Shown: positions 43,550-53,839, numbered from the stretch's first letter. The stretch is DNA of 64,000 nt from DATBDE01 sp036270095 (GCA_036270095.1 DATBDE010000127.1:105360-169359), one strand, 5' to 3'. Notes: generated by a model not told the origin, from the sequence alone. Numbers and translations are program-made.

Positions 43550-44587
43550 GTGACGAGTTCCCTGCGTCTGAGCGTCCTGGACCAGTCCCCGGTCTCCGAG
43601 GGGATGAGCGGCGCCCAGGCACTGCAGAACACCGTCGACCTCGCCCGGCTCACCGACGCAGTCGGCTACCACCGCTACTGGGTCGCCGAGCACCACGGCG
43701 GGCCCTCGCTGGCCGGCCCGAGCCCCGAGGTCCTCATCGGCCCGATCGCCTCCGCCACCACGAGCATCCGCGTGGGCAGCGGCGGCGTGATGCTCCCTCA
43801 CTACAGCCCCCTCAAGGTGGCCGAGTCCTTCTCGATCCTCAGCGGCCTCTACCCCGGCCGCATCGACCTCGGCATCGGCCGCGCTCCCGGCACCGACCCG
43901 ATGACGATGTTCGCGCTCCAGCGCGACCGCCGCGAGGCCGCCCCCGACGACTTCCCCCAGCAGCTCGCCGAGCTGCTCGGCTACCTCGACGACAGCCTCC
44001 CGAGCAACCACCCGTTCCGGCGCTACGCCAAGATCCTCCCCGGCCGGCCCGAGACGCCCGAGGCGTGGCTGCTCGGCTCCTCGCCGCAAAGCGCGATCTG
44101 GGCCGCCGAGCTCCGCCTGCCCTACTCGTTCGCCGACTTCATCAACCGCGACGGCGCCCCCATCGTCGCCGACTACCGCGCCAAGGCGCCCAACCCGCAG
44201 GTGTCGGTCGGCGTCTGGGTCGTATGCGCCGACACCGACGACGAGGCCGAGGAGATCGCCTCCAGCGGCGCCATGATGATGGCCCTCCTGCGCCGCGGCG
44301 AGCTCGTCCCCGTGCCCCCCATCGACAAGGCCATGCGCTACGTCCGCTCGCAGCAGCTCGACCTGCGCAACCCCAACGGCGGCCGCCGCCGCGTCATCGG
44401 CGCGCCGGACACGGTCCGGGCCGGGATCGAGCGGGTCGCGGAGGAATACGGCGCCGAGGAGGTCATCGTCGTGACCATCACCTACGACCACGCGGCCCGC
44501 CGCCGGTCCTACGAGCTCATGGCCGAGGCCTTCGGCCTGCAGTCCGGCGGCGCCGTCCCGGCCGAGGCGGCGGCGGACCGCCGCTAA
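43550..44587 (+). CDS. LLM-class flavin-dependent oxidoreductase
   Basis: A 345-residue TIM-barrel enzyme of the bacterial luciferase-like superfamily (subgroup with LSVLDQSPVSEG start). RYWVAEHHGGPSLAG and IRVGSGGVMLPHYSPLKVAE bind FMN or F420; PGRIDLGIGRAPGTDP is also typical. It probably oxidises a small organic substrate with reduced flavin. It sits between ssb and rpsR, apart from related metabolic genes. GTG 43550 is the start, divergent from ssb. Confidence 0.9.
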   Translation: MTSSLRLSVLDQSPVSEGMSGAQALQNTVDLARLTDAVGYHRYWVAEHHGGPSLAGPSPEVLIGPIASATTSIRVGSGGVMLPHYSPLKVAESFSILSGLYPGRIDLGIGRAPGTDPMTMFALQRDRREAAPDDFPQQLAELLGYLDDSLPSNHPFRRYAKILPGRPETPEAWLLGSSPQSAIWAAELRLPYSFADFINRDGAPIVADYRAKAPNPQVSVGVWVVCADTDDEAEEIASSGAMMMALLRRGELVPVPPIDKAMRYVRSQQLDLRNPNGGRRRVIGAPDTVRAGIERVAEEYGAEEVIVVTITYDHAARRRSYELMAEAFGLQSGGAVPAEAAADRR

Positions 44588-44600
44588 ACTGGCCCGGCTC

Positions 44601-44927
44601 ATGGCCAAGCAGCGCAAGCCACGCACGCGCAGGCGCGAGAAGAAGGGCGGCCCCGGGTCCACCCGGCGCAAGCCCTGCCCGTACTGCCGCGACAAGATCG
44701 ACCAGGTCGACTACAAGGACGTCGGCGCGCTGCGCCGGTTCATCTCCGAGCGCGGCAAGATCCGCTCGCGCCGCATCACCGGCGCCTGCCGCCGCCACCA
44801 GAGCCAGATCGCGCGCGCGGTCAAGCGCGCCCGCGAGCTCGCGCTGCTCCCCTACACCGCCGACCAGGCGACCACCCTCCGCGGCGGCGCCCCCGAGCGG
44901 CCGGAGCGCGGCGAGCGCGAGCGGTAG
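44601..44927 (+). CDS. rpsR: 30S ribosomal protein S18
   Basis: A 108-residue protein. The S18 core is VDYKDVGALRRFISERGKIR and RRHQSQIARAVKRARELALL. A CPYC pair plus a later Cys and His suggest a zinc-binding (C+) form. Basic N-terminal and Arg/Glu-rich C-terminal extensions make it longer than the usual 75-85 residues. It partners with S6 on the small subunit. Followed after 4 bp by rplI. Confidence 0.95.
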   Translation: MAKQRKPRTRRREKKGGPGSTRRKPCPYCRDKIDQVDYKDVGALRRFISERGKIRSRRITGACRRHQSQIARAVKRARELALLPYTADQATTLRGGAPERPERGERER

Positions 44928-44931
44928 GCCC

Positions 44932-45384
44932 GTGCCGACGGCCATCCTGCTCAAGGACGTCGACAACCTCGGCGAACGGGGCACCGTCGTCGACGTCTCC
45001 AAGGGCTACCTGCGCAACTTCCTCATCCCCCGCAACCTGGCCCAACCGGCCACGCCCGCCTCGATCGAGGCCGCGCGCCGGGCCCAGGAGGCCGCCGAGC
45101 GCGCCGCCGCCCAGGCCGCCGAGCGCGCCCGCGAGCAGGCCGACACGCTGACCAAGACCGTCCTCACCATCCCCTCTCAGGCCGGCCCCGACGGTCGCCT
45201 GTACGGCTCGGTGACCACGAGCGAGATCGCCGACGCGATCCGCGACGCGCGCGGCCTCAAGGTCGACAAGCGCAAGATCCAGCTCGACCAGCCGATCCGC
45301 CACGTCGGGACCTACCTGGTGCAGATCGAGCTCGCCGAGGGCGCCACGGCCAACGTGAAGACGATGGTCGTGGAGAGCAACTAG
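44932..45384 (+). CDS. rplI: 50S ribosomal protein L9
   Basis: The 150-residue L9 has its N-domain VDNLGERGTVVDVSKGYLRN, which binds 23S rRNA. An Ala/Arg/Glu-rich helix connects it to a C-domain containing LYGSVTTSEIADAI. GTG 44932 starts 4 bp after rpsR. The stop overlaps that of the convergent metallohydrolase gene by 4 bp. Confidence 0.96.
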   Translation: MPTAILLKDVDNLGERGTVVDVSKGYLRNFLIPRNLAQPATPASIEAARRAQEAAERAAAQAAERAREQADTLTKTVLTIPSQAGPDGRLYGSVTTSEIADAIRDARGLKVDKRKIQLDQPIRHVGTYLVQIELAEGATANVKTMVVESN

Positions 45385-46121
45385 ACGGCGACCGTCTCGC
45401 CGCGCTCGGGCAGCATCAGCCGGTCGGCCATCGCGTTGCCCGCGAACGCGGCCCGCAGGGCGTCGGCGCCCTGGGTGAAGTGCGTCCAGCCCTCGAAGTG
45501 CAGCGGCACGACCGCCCGCGCGCCGAGGATCGCCGCCGCGTCGGCCGCGTGGTCGGCCGACAGCGTCAAATAGGCGCCGTCGAAGCGCTGGGGGATCTGC
45601 ACCGCGCCGGCGAACAGCACCGCCACGCCGATCGGGCCCGCGCGCTGCGCGATCTCCCGCACCACGTCACGCGACGCGTTGTCGCCCGACACGTAGACGG
45701 TCTCCAGGCCCTCGCCGCCGAGCACGAACCCGATCACCGGCCCGGTCACCGGCTCGCTGCCGGGCGGCCCGTGCAGCGCCGGCACCGCGGTCACGGTGAC
45801 GTCGCCGATCGCCACGCTCGACCACGGCTCCATCCCGATAGCGTTGCCGCCCAGCCGCTCGGCGCCCACCGCCGTGGTCAGCACGACGCCCGCCTGCGGC
45901 AGGAGCTCCCGCCCACCCGGGTCGAGGTTGTCGGCGTGGTGGTCGTGGGAGAGCAGCACGACGTCGGGGTCGTCGGGCACGAATGCCGGCCCCGTCGTCT
46001 TGACCAGGCCGCCGGCGTAGTCGCCCGGCGGCGAGAGCGTGGGGTCGGTCAGCCAGCGCTGCCCGCCGTACTCCAGGACCGCCGTCGGGCCGCCGACGAG
46101 GCGTGCGCTGAGGGTGGTCAC
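45381..46121 (-). CDS. MBL-fold metallohydrolase (UlaG-like)
   Basis: A 246-residue metallo-beta-lactamase-fold hydrolase. The zinc motif is LLSHDHHADNLD; further ligands are in PALHGPPGS, YVSGDNASRD and VPLHFEGW. The family includes the L-ascorbate-6-phosphate lactonase UlaG and many uncharacterised lactonases or phosphodiesterases. GTG 46121. It is divergent from dnaB; 115 bp between the starts should hold both promoters. Confidence 0.87.
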   Translation of the reverse strand: MTTLSARLVGGPTAVLEYGGQRWLTDPTLSPPGDYAGGLVKTTGPAFVPDDPDVVLLSHDHHADNLDPGGRELLPQAGVVLTTAVGAERLGGNAIGMEPWSSVAIGDVTVTAVPALHGPPGSEPVTGPVIGFVLGGEGLETVYVSGDNASRDVVREIAQRAGPIGVAVLFAGAVQIPQRFDGAYLTLSADHAADAAAILGARAVVPLHFEGWTHFTQGADALRAAFAGNAMADRLMLPERGETVAV

Positions 46122-46236
46122 GCACCGCTTGATACCAGAGCTCGCAGGCTTTGCGAAAAGTCAGCGGAGGATGCGGGCAGGACGCCGCGGGAGGGCGCCG
46201 GACGACGCCGCGACCCGACATACACTCGCTGACCCG

Positions 46237-47592
46237 ATGGCCATCGCCGAGCCGCCCCTCGCTCCCCCGCACGACCTCGAAGCCGAGCAGTCCGTCCTCG
46301 GCGCCATCTTCCTGAGCGACGTCTCGCTCTACGGCCTGGTCATCCAGGACGGCCTGCGCCCGCGGGACTTCTACCGCGAGCAGCACCGCATCGTCTACCA
46401 GGCGATGATCGACCTCTACAACGCGTCGGAGCCGGTCGACATCGTCACGGTCAAGAACCGGCTGCGCGAGGCCGGCCGGCTCGATGACGTCGGGGGCGAG
46501 GCCGGTGTCGAGAGCCTCGCCGGCATGGTCCCGGCGGCGGGCAACCTGCGCCACTACGCGCGCATCGTCCGCGACCACGCGCTCCTGCGCAGCCTGCTGA
46601 CGACCACGATGGAGATCCAGGCCAGCGTGCTCTCGCACGACGCCGCGCCGCGCGACCTGGTCGAACGCGCCGAGAAGGCGATGCTCGACGTCGGGCACGA
46701 CGAGCGCCAGAAGGAGTTCCGCTCGATCCACGACGTGCTCGACACCGAGCTCGAGAAGCTCCACCGCCTCTCCCAGGACCACACCTCGCTGACCGGCGTG
46801 CGCTCGGGCTACACGAAGCTCGACGAGCTCACGGGCGGCTTCCAGAACGGGAACCTGGTCGTGATCGCGGCGAGGCCGAGCATGGGGAAATCGGCGCTGG
46901 TCACCAACATCGCCGAGAACGCCGCCATCCAGCACGGGGTCGGCGTCGCCCTGTTCAGCGTCGAGATGTCCGAGGCCGAGCTCGCCCAGCGCTTCATCGC
47001 CTCGCAGGCCAACATCAAGGGCGAGGAGCTGCGCAAGGGCCGCGTCGACGAGCGGCGCTGGCCGAAGATCCTGCAGGCCTGCCAGCGGCTCTCGGACGCG
47101 CCGCTGTACATCGACGACTCCAGCGGCACCGGCCTGCTCGAGATCCGGGCCAAGGCGCGCCGGCTCGCCTCCCAGCAGGACCTCGGCCTGATCATCGTCG
47201 ACTACCTCCAGCTCATGCACGCCGACGAGCGGGTCGAAAGCCGCGTCGAGCAGGTCAGCCAGATGAGCCGCGGGCTCAAGCTGCTCGCACGCGAGCTCGA
47301 CGTGCCGGTCATCGCGCTGAGCCAGCTCAACCGCGGCGTCGAGGCGCGCACCGACAAGCGCCCGATCCTCTCCGACCTGCGCGAGTCCGGCGCCATCGAG
47401 CAGGACTCGGACCTCGTCATGTTCATCTACCGCGACGAGTACTACAACCCGGAGGAGACCGAGGAGCCGGGCATCGCGGAGCTCATCATCGCCAAGCACC
47501 GCAACGGCCCGATCGACCGGGTCAAGCTCGTCTTCCGCAGCGAGTTCCCCAAGTTCATGAACCTGCTGCCGGAGGATCGCGCACCGCTCTGA
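46237..47592 (+). CDS. dnaB: Replicative DNA helicase DnaB
   Basis: A 451-residue hexameric helicase. The N-terminal domain (about 10-110) contains LEAEQSVLGAIFLSD and binds primase. The RecA-like motor has Walker A ARPSMGKSAL, Walker B LIIVDYLQLM and motif H4 with LNRGVEARTDKRP. No intein is inserted. It unwinds the fork for chromosome replication. ATG 46237 fits the family N-terminus. Confidence 0.97.
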   Translation: MAIAEPPLAPPHDLEAEQSVLGAIFLSDVSLYGLVIQDGLRPRDFYREQHRIVYQAMIDLYNASEPVDIVTVKNRLREAGRLDDVGGEAGVESLAGMVPAAGNLRHYARIVRDHALLRSLLTTTMEIQASVLSHDAAPRDLVERAEKAMLDVGHDERQKEFRSIHDVLDTELEKLHRLSQDHTSLTGVRSGYTKLDELTGGFQNGNLVVIAARPSMGKSALVTNIAENAAIQHGVGVALFSVEMSEAELAQRFIASQANIKGEELRKGRVDERRWPKILQACQRLSDAPLYIDDSSGTGLLEIRAKARRLASQQDLGLIIVDYLQLMHADERVESRVEQVSQMSRGLKLLARELDVPVIALSQLNRGVEARTDKRPILSDLRESGAIEQDSDLVMFIYRDEYYNPEETEEPGIAELIIAKHRNGPIDRVKLVFRSEFPKFMNLLPEDRAPL

Positions 47593-47617
47593 ACGCCGCC
47601 CTATCCTGCACGGTCGC

Positions 47618-48915
<1,298 letters not shown>

Positions 48916-48919
<4 letters not shown>

Positions 48920-48969
48920 TGACCTGAGTGGGACGTTCGGGCCCGCGAACTGACGACTCAGGTCACTAG
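48916..48969. terminator. Bidirectional terminator between purA and convergent membrane gene
   Basis: CTAGTGACCTGAGT (48916-48929) and ACTCAGGTCACTAG (48956-48969) are perfect 14-bp inverted repeats around a 26-nt loop. The left arm contains the purA stop and the right arm the stop of the convergent gene, so each gene reads into the hairpin at its last codon. Confidence 0.75.
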
Positions 48970-49661
48970 GGCGACGGCGACGCCGTCGGGAACGCGTCGA
49001 GCACCTCGCGCTCGCCGCGGCGCAGGATGCGCAGCGCCAGCCCGAGCGAGGCCAGCAGCGCCGAGACGGCCAGCGTGATCTGGACCGAGACGATGCCCTC
49101 CTCGCTCCAGTAGACGTCCTCGAGCTCGAGCAGCAGCGCGGACTCGTCCAGGGTCAGGCCGGCGCCGAACCCGAACGGGATGGCCAGCCACTGGTCCTTG
49201 GTCTCGTCCTTCGACAACAAGGAGGCGCCGCCCGCGATCATCATCACGGCGATCCCGGGGACGAAGTGGTGCACGTGGCGCCCGCCGGCGCGCACGCTGC
49301 GGAACGGCCCGAACTCGCCCCGCCAGCGGATCACGCCGGTGGTCGAGCGGACGAACAGCACCATGCCCGCGAACGACGCCAGCAGGTTGAGCAGCGTGCG
49401 GTCGCGCTTGGGGCTGACGCGGAAGCCCTCGAGCGCGATCTCCATCGTCTCGCGCGTGGCCGTGCCCGCGGCGCCGACGATGTGGTCGGTCTCGGCCGGC
49501 ACCGGCGCTGACCCGCGCCGCCACACGCGGCCGACCTCAGCCGCCGCGAACGCGCCCACCGCCCCCACCGCCAGCACGCCGAGCGCCATGGTGGTGCGGT
49601 CGGCGCGCAGCCCCCCGTGGTGGCCCGGGGCCTGCTTCTGCCTGCGCCTCAACGCCGCCAT
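48966..49661 (-). CDS. Integral membrane protein, unknown function
   Basis: A 231-residue protein with about five membrane helices and a His-rich loop, GGRHVHHFVPGIAVMMIAGG. That motif and the ELEDVYWSEEGI stretch recall conserved actinobacterial membrane proteins of unknown role. It is the last gene of the leftward sugar-nucleotide operon; its start lies 13 bp inside the acetyltransferase gene, which suggests coupling. Its link to polysaccharide synthesis is only by position. Confidence 0.75.
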   Translation of the reverse strand: MAALRRRQKQAPGHHGGLRADRTTMALGVLAVGAVGAFAAAEVGRVWRRGSAPVPAETDHIVGAAGTATRETMEIALEGFRVSPKRDRTLLNLLASFAGMVLFVRSTTGVIRWRGEFGPFRSVRAGGRHVHHFVPGIAVMMIAGGASLLSKDETKDQWLAIPFGFGAGLTLDESALLLELEDVYWSEEGIVSVQITLAVSALLASLGLALRILRRGEREVLDAFPTASPSP

Positions 49662-50365
49662 CGCTCGATCAGGTCATCCTCGCCTACTTCGCGCACCGTA
49701 CGCGCCGGCACGCCCATCACGACCGCTCGCGGCGGCACATCGCGCGTCACCACCGCGCCGGCGGCAACGAAGGCCTCCTCGCCCACCTCGACGCCAGGCG
49801 TGAGCACTGCGCCGCCTCCGACGCGGCAGGCGCGCCGCAGCGTGACGCCGCGCAGGGCGTGGTCGCGCGGGTGGCGCATCATCGTGTCGTCGTTCGTGGT
49901 CACGACGCCGGGGCCGACGAACACCTCGTCCTCGACCGTCGAGTAGGCGGTCAGGTACACCAGCGTCTGTACCCGCACGCGCGCGCCCACCGCGACGTCG
50001 TTGTCCACCGTGGCGCCGCGCCCGATCACGCTGTCCGCGCCCACCACCGAGCGCTCGCGCACCTGGGCCTGGTCGCCGATGATCGCGCGCTCCTGCACGC
50101 GCGCGCCCGCGTAGACGATCGCGCCCGCGCACACCGTGACGTCGGCCCCGAGCACGAGCGGGTCGGGGGCGGGACCGCGGGCCGCCATCGAGGTGCGGGC
50201 CAGCCGCGCGACCTTGCCCAGCAGCGCACCGTCCTCGACGACGCACCCAGCCCCGATCACGGTGCCGTCGGCCACGGTGACATGGGCGCCGAAGCGGACC
50301 TCCTCGCCCAGCTCGACGCCCTCGCCCACGGCCAGGCCAACCGCGTCATGGGCGAGCCGCAGCAC
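49649..50365 (-). CDS. Left-handed beta-helix acyltransferase (WbpD/WlbB-like)
   Basis: The 238-residue protein consists largely of hexapeptide repeats (for example AGAIVYAGARVQERAIIG) that fold into a left-handed beta helix. GPGVVTTNDDTMMR and the end GAVVTRDVPPRAVVMGVPAR match sugar N-acetyltransferases such as WbpD, which acetylates UDP-GlcNAc(3NH2)A. Following the WbpB-like gene, it very likely acts on a 3-amino uronic acid sugar nucleotide. Start overlaps the upstream gene by 20 bp. Confidence 0.87.
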   Translation of the reverse strand: MLRLAHDAVGLAVGEGVELGEEVRFGAHVTVADGTVIGAGCVVEDGALLGKVARLARTSMAARGPAPDPLVLGADVTVCAGAIVYAGARVQERAIIGDQAQVRERSVVGADSVIGRGATVDNDVAVGARVRVQTLVYLTAYSTVEDEVFVGPGVVTTNDDTMMRHPRDHALRGVTLRRACRVGGGAVLTPGVEVGEEAFVAAGAVVTRDVPPRAVVMGVPARTVREVGEDDLIERWRR

Positions 50366-51368
50366 CGGCCTCCCTCGCCGTGGCCTCGAGCGACCGCTGC
50401 AGCGTCTCGAGCACGCGGACCACGCGCACGCCGGCCTCGCCGTCCGAGCGCGGCGTGCGCCCTTCGCGTACGCACGCGACGAAGTGCTCGCACTCGATCC
50501 GCAGCGGCTCGACCGCTGGGATCTGCGGGCTCCAGATGTCGCCCGAGCGGGTGATGTACTCGCCGTAGGAGCCCACGCGCTCGTCGAAGCCCTTGTCGTA
50601 GACGGAGACCTTGCGCTCGAGGTCCATGTCGTCGAACGTCGCCATCTTGCGCCCGCCGACGACGGTGAAGCGGCGCTCCTTGTGCGGGTCGAGCCACGAG
50701 AGGTGCAGGTGGGCGGCCAGGCCGGACGGGAAGCGCAGGAAGCAGAAGACGACGTCCTCGATGCCGTCGCGCGTGTAGGACTCGCCCCGCGCCTCGCACT
50801 CGAACGGCTCCTCGCCGCCGGCCAGGTGCAGGACCACGGAGACGTCGTGCGCGCCCAGCGACCACAGCGCGTTCTCGTCCTCGCGCAGCACGCCCAGGTT
50901 CAAGCGGTTGGAGTAGATGTAGTGGATCTCGCCGAGCTCGCCCGAGTCGGCGATCTCCTTCAGCTTGGTCACGCCGGGGTGGTACTCGAGCAAGTGTCCG
51001 ACCATGAGCACGCGTCCGGCCGCTCGCGCCGCTTCGATCACGCGCTCCGCGGCCGCCGCGTTGAGCGCCAGCGGCTTCTCGACGAAGCAGTGCTTGCCCG
51101 CGCCGAGCACCCGCACGGCCAGCTCGGCGTGCGTGGGCACCGGCGTGGCGATGGCCACCGCGTCGACCTCGGGGTCGGCCAGGACCTCGTCCAGCGACGT
51201 CGTCGTTCGAGCCGAGCGCAGCGCCGCGCCGGCCCGGGCCAGCGCGTCGGCGTCGGCGTCGCACAGCCAGCGCAGGTCGCTGCCCGGCAAGGCGGCGAAG
51301 TTGCGCGCCAGGTTCGGGCCCCAGTAGCCGAGCCCGACCACCGCGACCCGCACGGGCCGGTCCGCCAT
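50346..51368 (-). CDS. Gfo/Idh/MocA oxidoreductase (WbpB/WlbA-like)
   Basis: A 340-residue NAD(P)-dependent sugar oxidoreductase. The Rossmann start is VAVVGLGYWGPNLARNFAAL, and the catalytic Lys lies in CFVEKPLALN. The C-terminal beta sheet contains SLGAHDVSVVLHLAG, with the conserved His. WlbA/WbpB oxidises UDP-GlcNAcA at C3. Its position between the UDP-sugar 6-dehydrogenase and the acetyltransferase fits. ATG 51368 overlaps the dehydrogenase stop (ATGA). Confidence 0.88.
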   Translation of the reverse strand: MADRPVRVAVVGLGYWGPNLARNFAALPGSDLRWLCDADADALARAGAALRSARTTTSLDEVLADPEVDAVAIATPVPTHAELAVRVLGAGKHCFVEKPLALNAAAAERVIEAARAAGRVLMVGHLLEYHPGVTKLKEIADSGELGEIHYIYSNRLNLGVLREDENALWSLGAHDVSVVLHLAGGEEPFECEARGESYTRDGIEDVVFCFLRFPSGLAAHLHLSWLDPHKERRFTVVGGRKMATFDDMDLERKVSVYDKGFDERVGSYGEYITRSGDIWSPQIPAVEPLRIECEHFVACVREGRTPRSDGEAGVRVVRVLETLQRSLEATAREAGAAARP

Positions 51369-52615
51369 CAGAGCCGCTCCACCGTCGGAGCGGGCGTGCG
51401 GCGCGTCACCCCCCGCAGGTCGACGACGCGGGGAGCCGAGTTGATGACCATGCCCAGGTCGATCTCCGGGTGGGCGGTGACGATCACCGCGAGATCGGCG
51501 CTGTCGAGCGCCTCGTCCAGGGGCAGCGAGCGCAGCCCGTGCGCGCCGATGTCGGGCACGTGCGGGTCGTGGTAGACGAGGTCGGCGCCGCGTTCGGCCA
51601 GCAGCCTGATGATCTTCAGCGCGGGCGACTCGCGCACGTCGCCGATGCCCGCCTTGTAGGAGACGCCGAGGATCGCAATGCGCGCGCCCTTGACCGCCTT
51701 GCCGGTGTCGTTGAGCGCCCGCTCGATCTTCTCCACGCAGTGGTAGGGCATCTGCATGTTGACCTTCCCGGCGAGCTCGATGAACTCGGTGGGGAAATCG
51801 AACTCGCGGGCGCGCCACGCGAGGTAGAACGGGTCCACGGGCAGGCAGTGGCCGCCCATGCCCGGGCCGGGCTCGAAGCGCATGAAGCCGAAGGGCTTGG
51901 TCGAGGCGGCGTCGACCACCTCCCAGATGTCGATCTTCATGCGGTCGGCGAGGATGGCCAGTTCGTTGACCAGCGCGATGTTGACCGAGCGGAAGATGTT
52001 CTCGAGCAGCTTGGTCAGCTCCGCCGCCTCGGGCGTGCCCACGGGCACGATCTCGTCGCAGATCAAGCTGTAGAGGTCGACCGCGCGCTGCGTGCACACC
52101 TCGGTCAGGCCGCCCACGACCTTCGGCGTGGTGCGGATGGTGAAGTCCTCGCGGCCCGGGTCCACCCGCTCGGGCGAGAAGGCCAGCGAGAAGTCGCTGC
52201 CCGCGGCCAGGCCCGACTCCTCGAGTATGGGCAGCAGCCGCTCGCGCGTCGTGCCCGGGTACGACGTGGACTCGAGCACGACGAGCTGTCCCGCCCGCAG
52301 CACCCGCGTGAGGGCCTGGGTGGCGTCCACCAGCGGGCCCAGGTCGGGCTCGCGGTTGACGGTCAGCGGCGTCGGGACGCACAGCAGCACCGCGTCGGCG
52401 TGCGCCAGCGGCCCCACCCGCGTGGTCGGTTCGAGCAGGTCGCGGATTGCCTGCAGCTCGGTGCTCGGAATGTCCTCGATGTAGGACTCCCCGGCCTCCA
52501 GCATGGCCACCTTGCGGGGGTCGACGTCCATGGCGATGACGCGCTGACCTGCGTTCGCGAAGGCGACCGCGAGCGGGAGGCCGACGTAGCCCATGCCGAC
52601 GATGCCCACAGTCAT
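51368..52615 (-). CDS. UDP-N-acetylhexosamine 6-dehydrogenase (WecC/WbpA-like)
   Basis: A 415-residue UDP-sugar dehydrogenase that oxidises C6 of UDP-GlcNAc or UDP-ManNAc to the uronic acid using 2 NAD+. Features are the Rossmann loop IVGMGYVGLPLAVAFANAG, the catalytic Cys in GGHCLPVDPFYL, and the C-terminal domain ILGVSYKAGIGDVRESPA. Whether the substrate is the gluco or manno form cannot be told; the neighbouring 2-epimerase allows both. Confidence 0.92.
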   Translation of the reverse strand: MTVGIVGMGYVGLPLAVAFANAGQRVIAMDVDPRKVAMLEAGESYIEDIPSTELQAIRDLLEPTTRVGPLAHADAVLLCVPTPLTVNREPDLGPLVDATQALTRVLRAGQLVVLESTSYPGTTRERLLPILEESGLAAGSDFSLAFSPERVDPGREDFTIRTTPKVVGGLTEVCTQRAVDLYSLICDEIVPVGTPEAAELTKLLENIFRSVNIALVNELAILADRMKIDIWEVVDAASTKPFGFMRFEPGPGMGGHCLPVDPFYLAWRAREFDFPTEFIELAGKVNMQMPYHCVEKIERALNDTGKAVKGARIAILGVSYKAGIGDVRESPALKIIRLLAERGADLVYHDPHVPDIGAHGLRSLPLDEALDSADLAVIVTAHPEIDLGMVINSAPRVVDLRGVTRRTPAPTVERL

Positions 52616-52627
52616 GATCGGGCCAGT

Positions 52628-53701
52628 CTAGGAGGGGACGAGGCGTCCAAGGGCACTCACCACCCGCTCCCCGGCCCTGCCGTCGCCGTAGAGCTCGGGG
52701 TGCTCGTAGGGATGCGGACGCTCGATCGCCGCCCGGGCGGCGTCCGCGTCGAGGTCCACGAGGACGTTCCAACCGAGATCGACGGTCTCCACCCATTCGG
52801 TCGTGCTCCGCAGCGTCACACAAGGAACGCCCGCCAGGTAGGCCTCCTTCTGCACCCCGCCGGAGTCGGTCAGCACCGCGCGGGCGTGGCACAGCAGGGC
52901 GGTGAAGTCGAGGTAGCCGAGCGGGCCGGTGAGGATCACCCCGGGCGCCTGGCGCAGGCGCTCGTCCAGGCCGGCGGCCTGCAGCCGCGCGGCCGTCCGC
53001 GGGTGCAGCGGCAGCACCACGGGGTCCGGCATGCCCAGCAGGAGATCGACCAGGCGGCCCAGCCGCTCGGGGTCGTCCACGTTGCCGGCCCGGTGCACGG
53101 TGGCGAGCAGGTAGCGGCCGGCCTGCACGCCGTGCGCCGCCAGGGGCTGGCTCCGCGCGCGCGCCCGCGGCTGGATCGCCATGGCCACGTCGACCATCAC
53201 GTCGCCCACGACCTCCACCGCGCCGGCCACGCCCTCGTCGCGCAGGTTCGCGGACGCCGTCGCGGACGAGCACAGCAACAGCGTGGCCAGGTGGTCGGCG
53301 ACGACACGGTTGAGCTCCTCGGGCATGGTGCGGTCAAACGACCGCATGCCCGCCTCCACATGGGCCAGCGGCACCCGGGCCTGCGCCGCCACCAGGGACC
53401 CCGCCAGGGTCGAGTTCGTGTCGCCGTAGACGAGCACCACGTCGGGGGCGACCTCGCCCACCAGCGGCTCCAGCGCGGCGAGCATGCGTGCCGTCTGGTC
53501 GGTGTTCGACCCGCCGCCGACGCCGAGCTCCCGGTCGGGCGGCGGCACCGCGAGCTCCTCGAAGAACACCCGCGAGAGCGCGTCGTCGTAGTGCTGGCCG
53601 GTGTGGACCAGCACCTCCTCAGCACCCCGGCGCAGGAGCCGCGAGACCGCGGCGGCCTTGACGAACTGCGGCCGGTTGCCGATGACGGTCAGGACGCGCA
53701 C
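52628..53701 (-). CDS. wecB: UDP-N-acetylglucosamine 2-epimerase (non-hydrolysing)
   Basis: A 357-residue GT-B-fold epimerase. Motifs are TVIGNRPQFVKAAAVSRLL, the VLVHTGQHYD strand, VYGDTNSTLAG, VEAGMRSFDR and TDSGGVQKEA. It inverts C2 of UDP-GlcNAc, or of the uronic-acid derivative as WbpI does. It is the first gene of the operon; GTG 53701. The promoter should lie in 53702-53760. Confidence 0.93.
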   Translation of the reverse strand: MRVLTVIGNRPQFVKAAAVSRLLRRGAEEVLVHTGQHYDDALSRVFFEELAVPPPDRELGVGGGSNTDQTARMLAALEPLVGEVAPDVVLVYGDTNSTLAGSLVAAQARVPLAHVEAGMRSFDRTMPEELNRVVADHLATLLLCSSATASANLRDEGVAGAVEVVGDVMVDVAMAIQPRARARSQPLAAHGVQAGRYLLATVHRAGNVDDPERLGRLVDLLLGMPDPVVLPLHPRTAARLQAAGLDERLRQAPGVILTGPLGYLDFTALLCHARAVLTDSGGVQKEAYLAGVPCVTLRSTTEWVETVDLGWNVLVDLDADAARAAIERPHPYEHPELYGDGRAGERVVSALGRLVPS

Positions 53702-53740
53702 GATTGAACGAACGTGTTTCGGGTTACAAATGACGTGAAC

Positions 53741-53839
53741 ATGGATTCACTGCTCCGACAGGTCCGCAGCGCCATCGGCCACGTGGTCTGGTTCCTCAGC
53801 TACCAGGCCGATCCTCGCGACGTCCGCCGGCTCGACTAG
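53741..53839 (+). CDS. Possible 32-residue small protein
   Basis: ATG 53741 to TAG 53839 encodes a short amphipathic peptide (MDSLLRQVRSAIGHVVWFLS then a charged tail ADPRDVRRLD). It fills almost the whole gap between wecB and the aminotransferase gene and points away from both starts' promoter side. No clear ribosome-binding site, so this may be chance. Confidence 0.25.
   Translation: MDSLLRQVRSAIGHVVWFLSYQADPRDVRRLD

Noticed and set aside
46237..47592. Intein in dnaB
   Set aside because: The coding sequence is 451 residues with uninterrupted motifs, so no intein is present.
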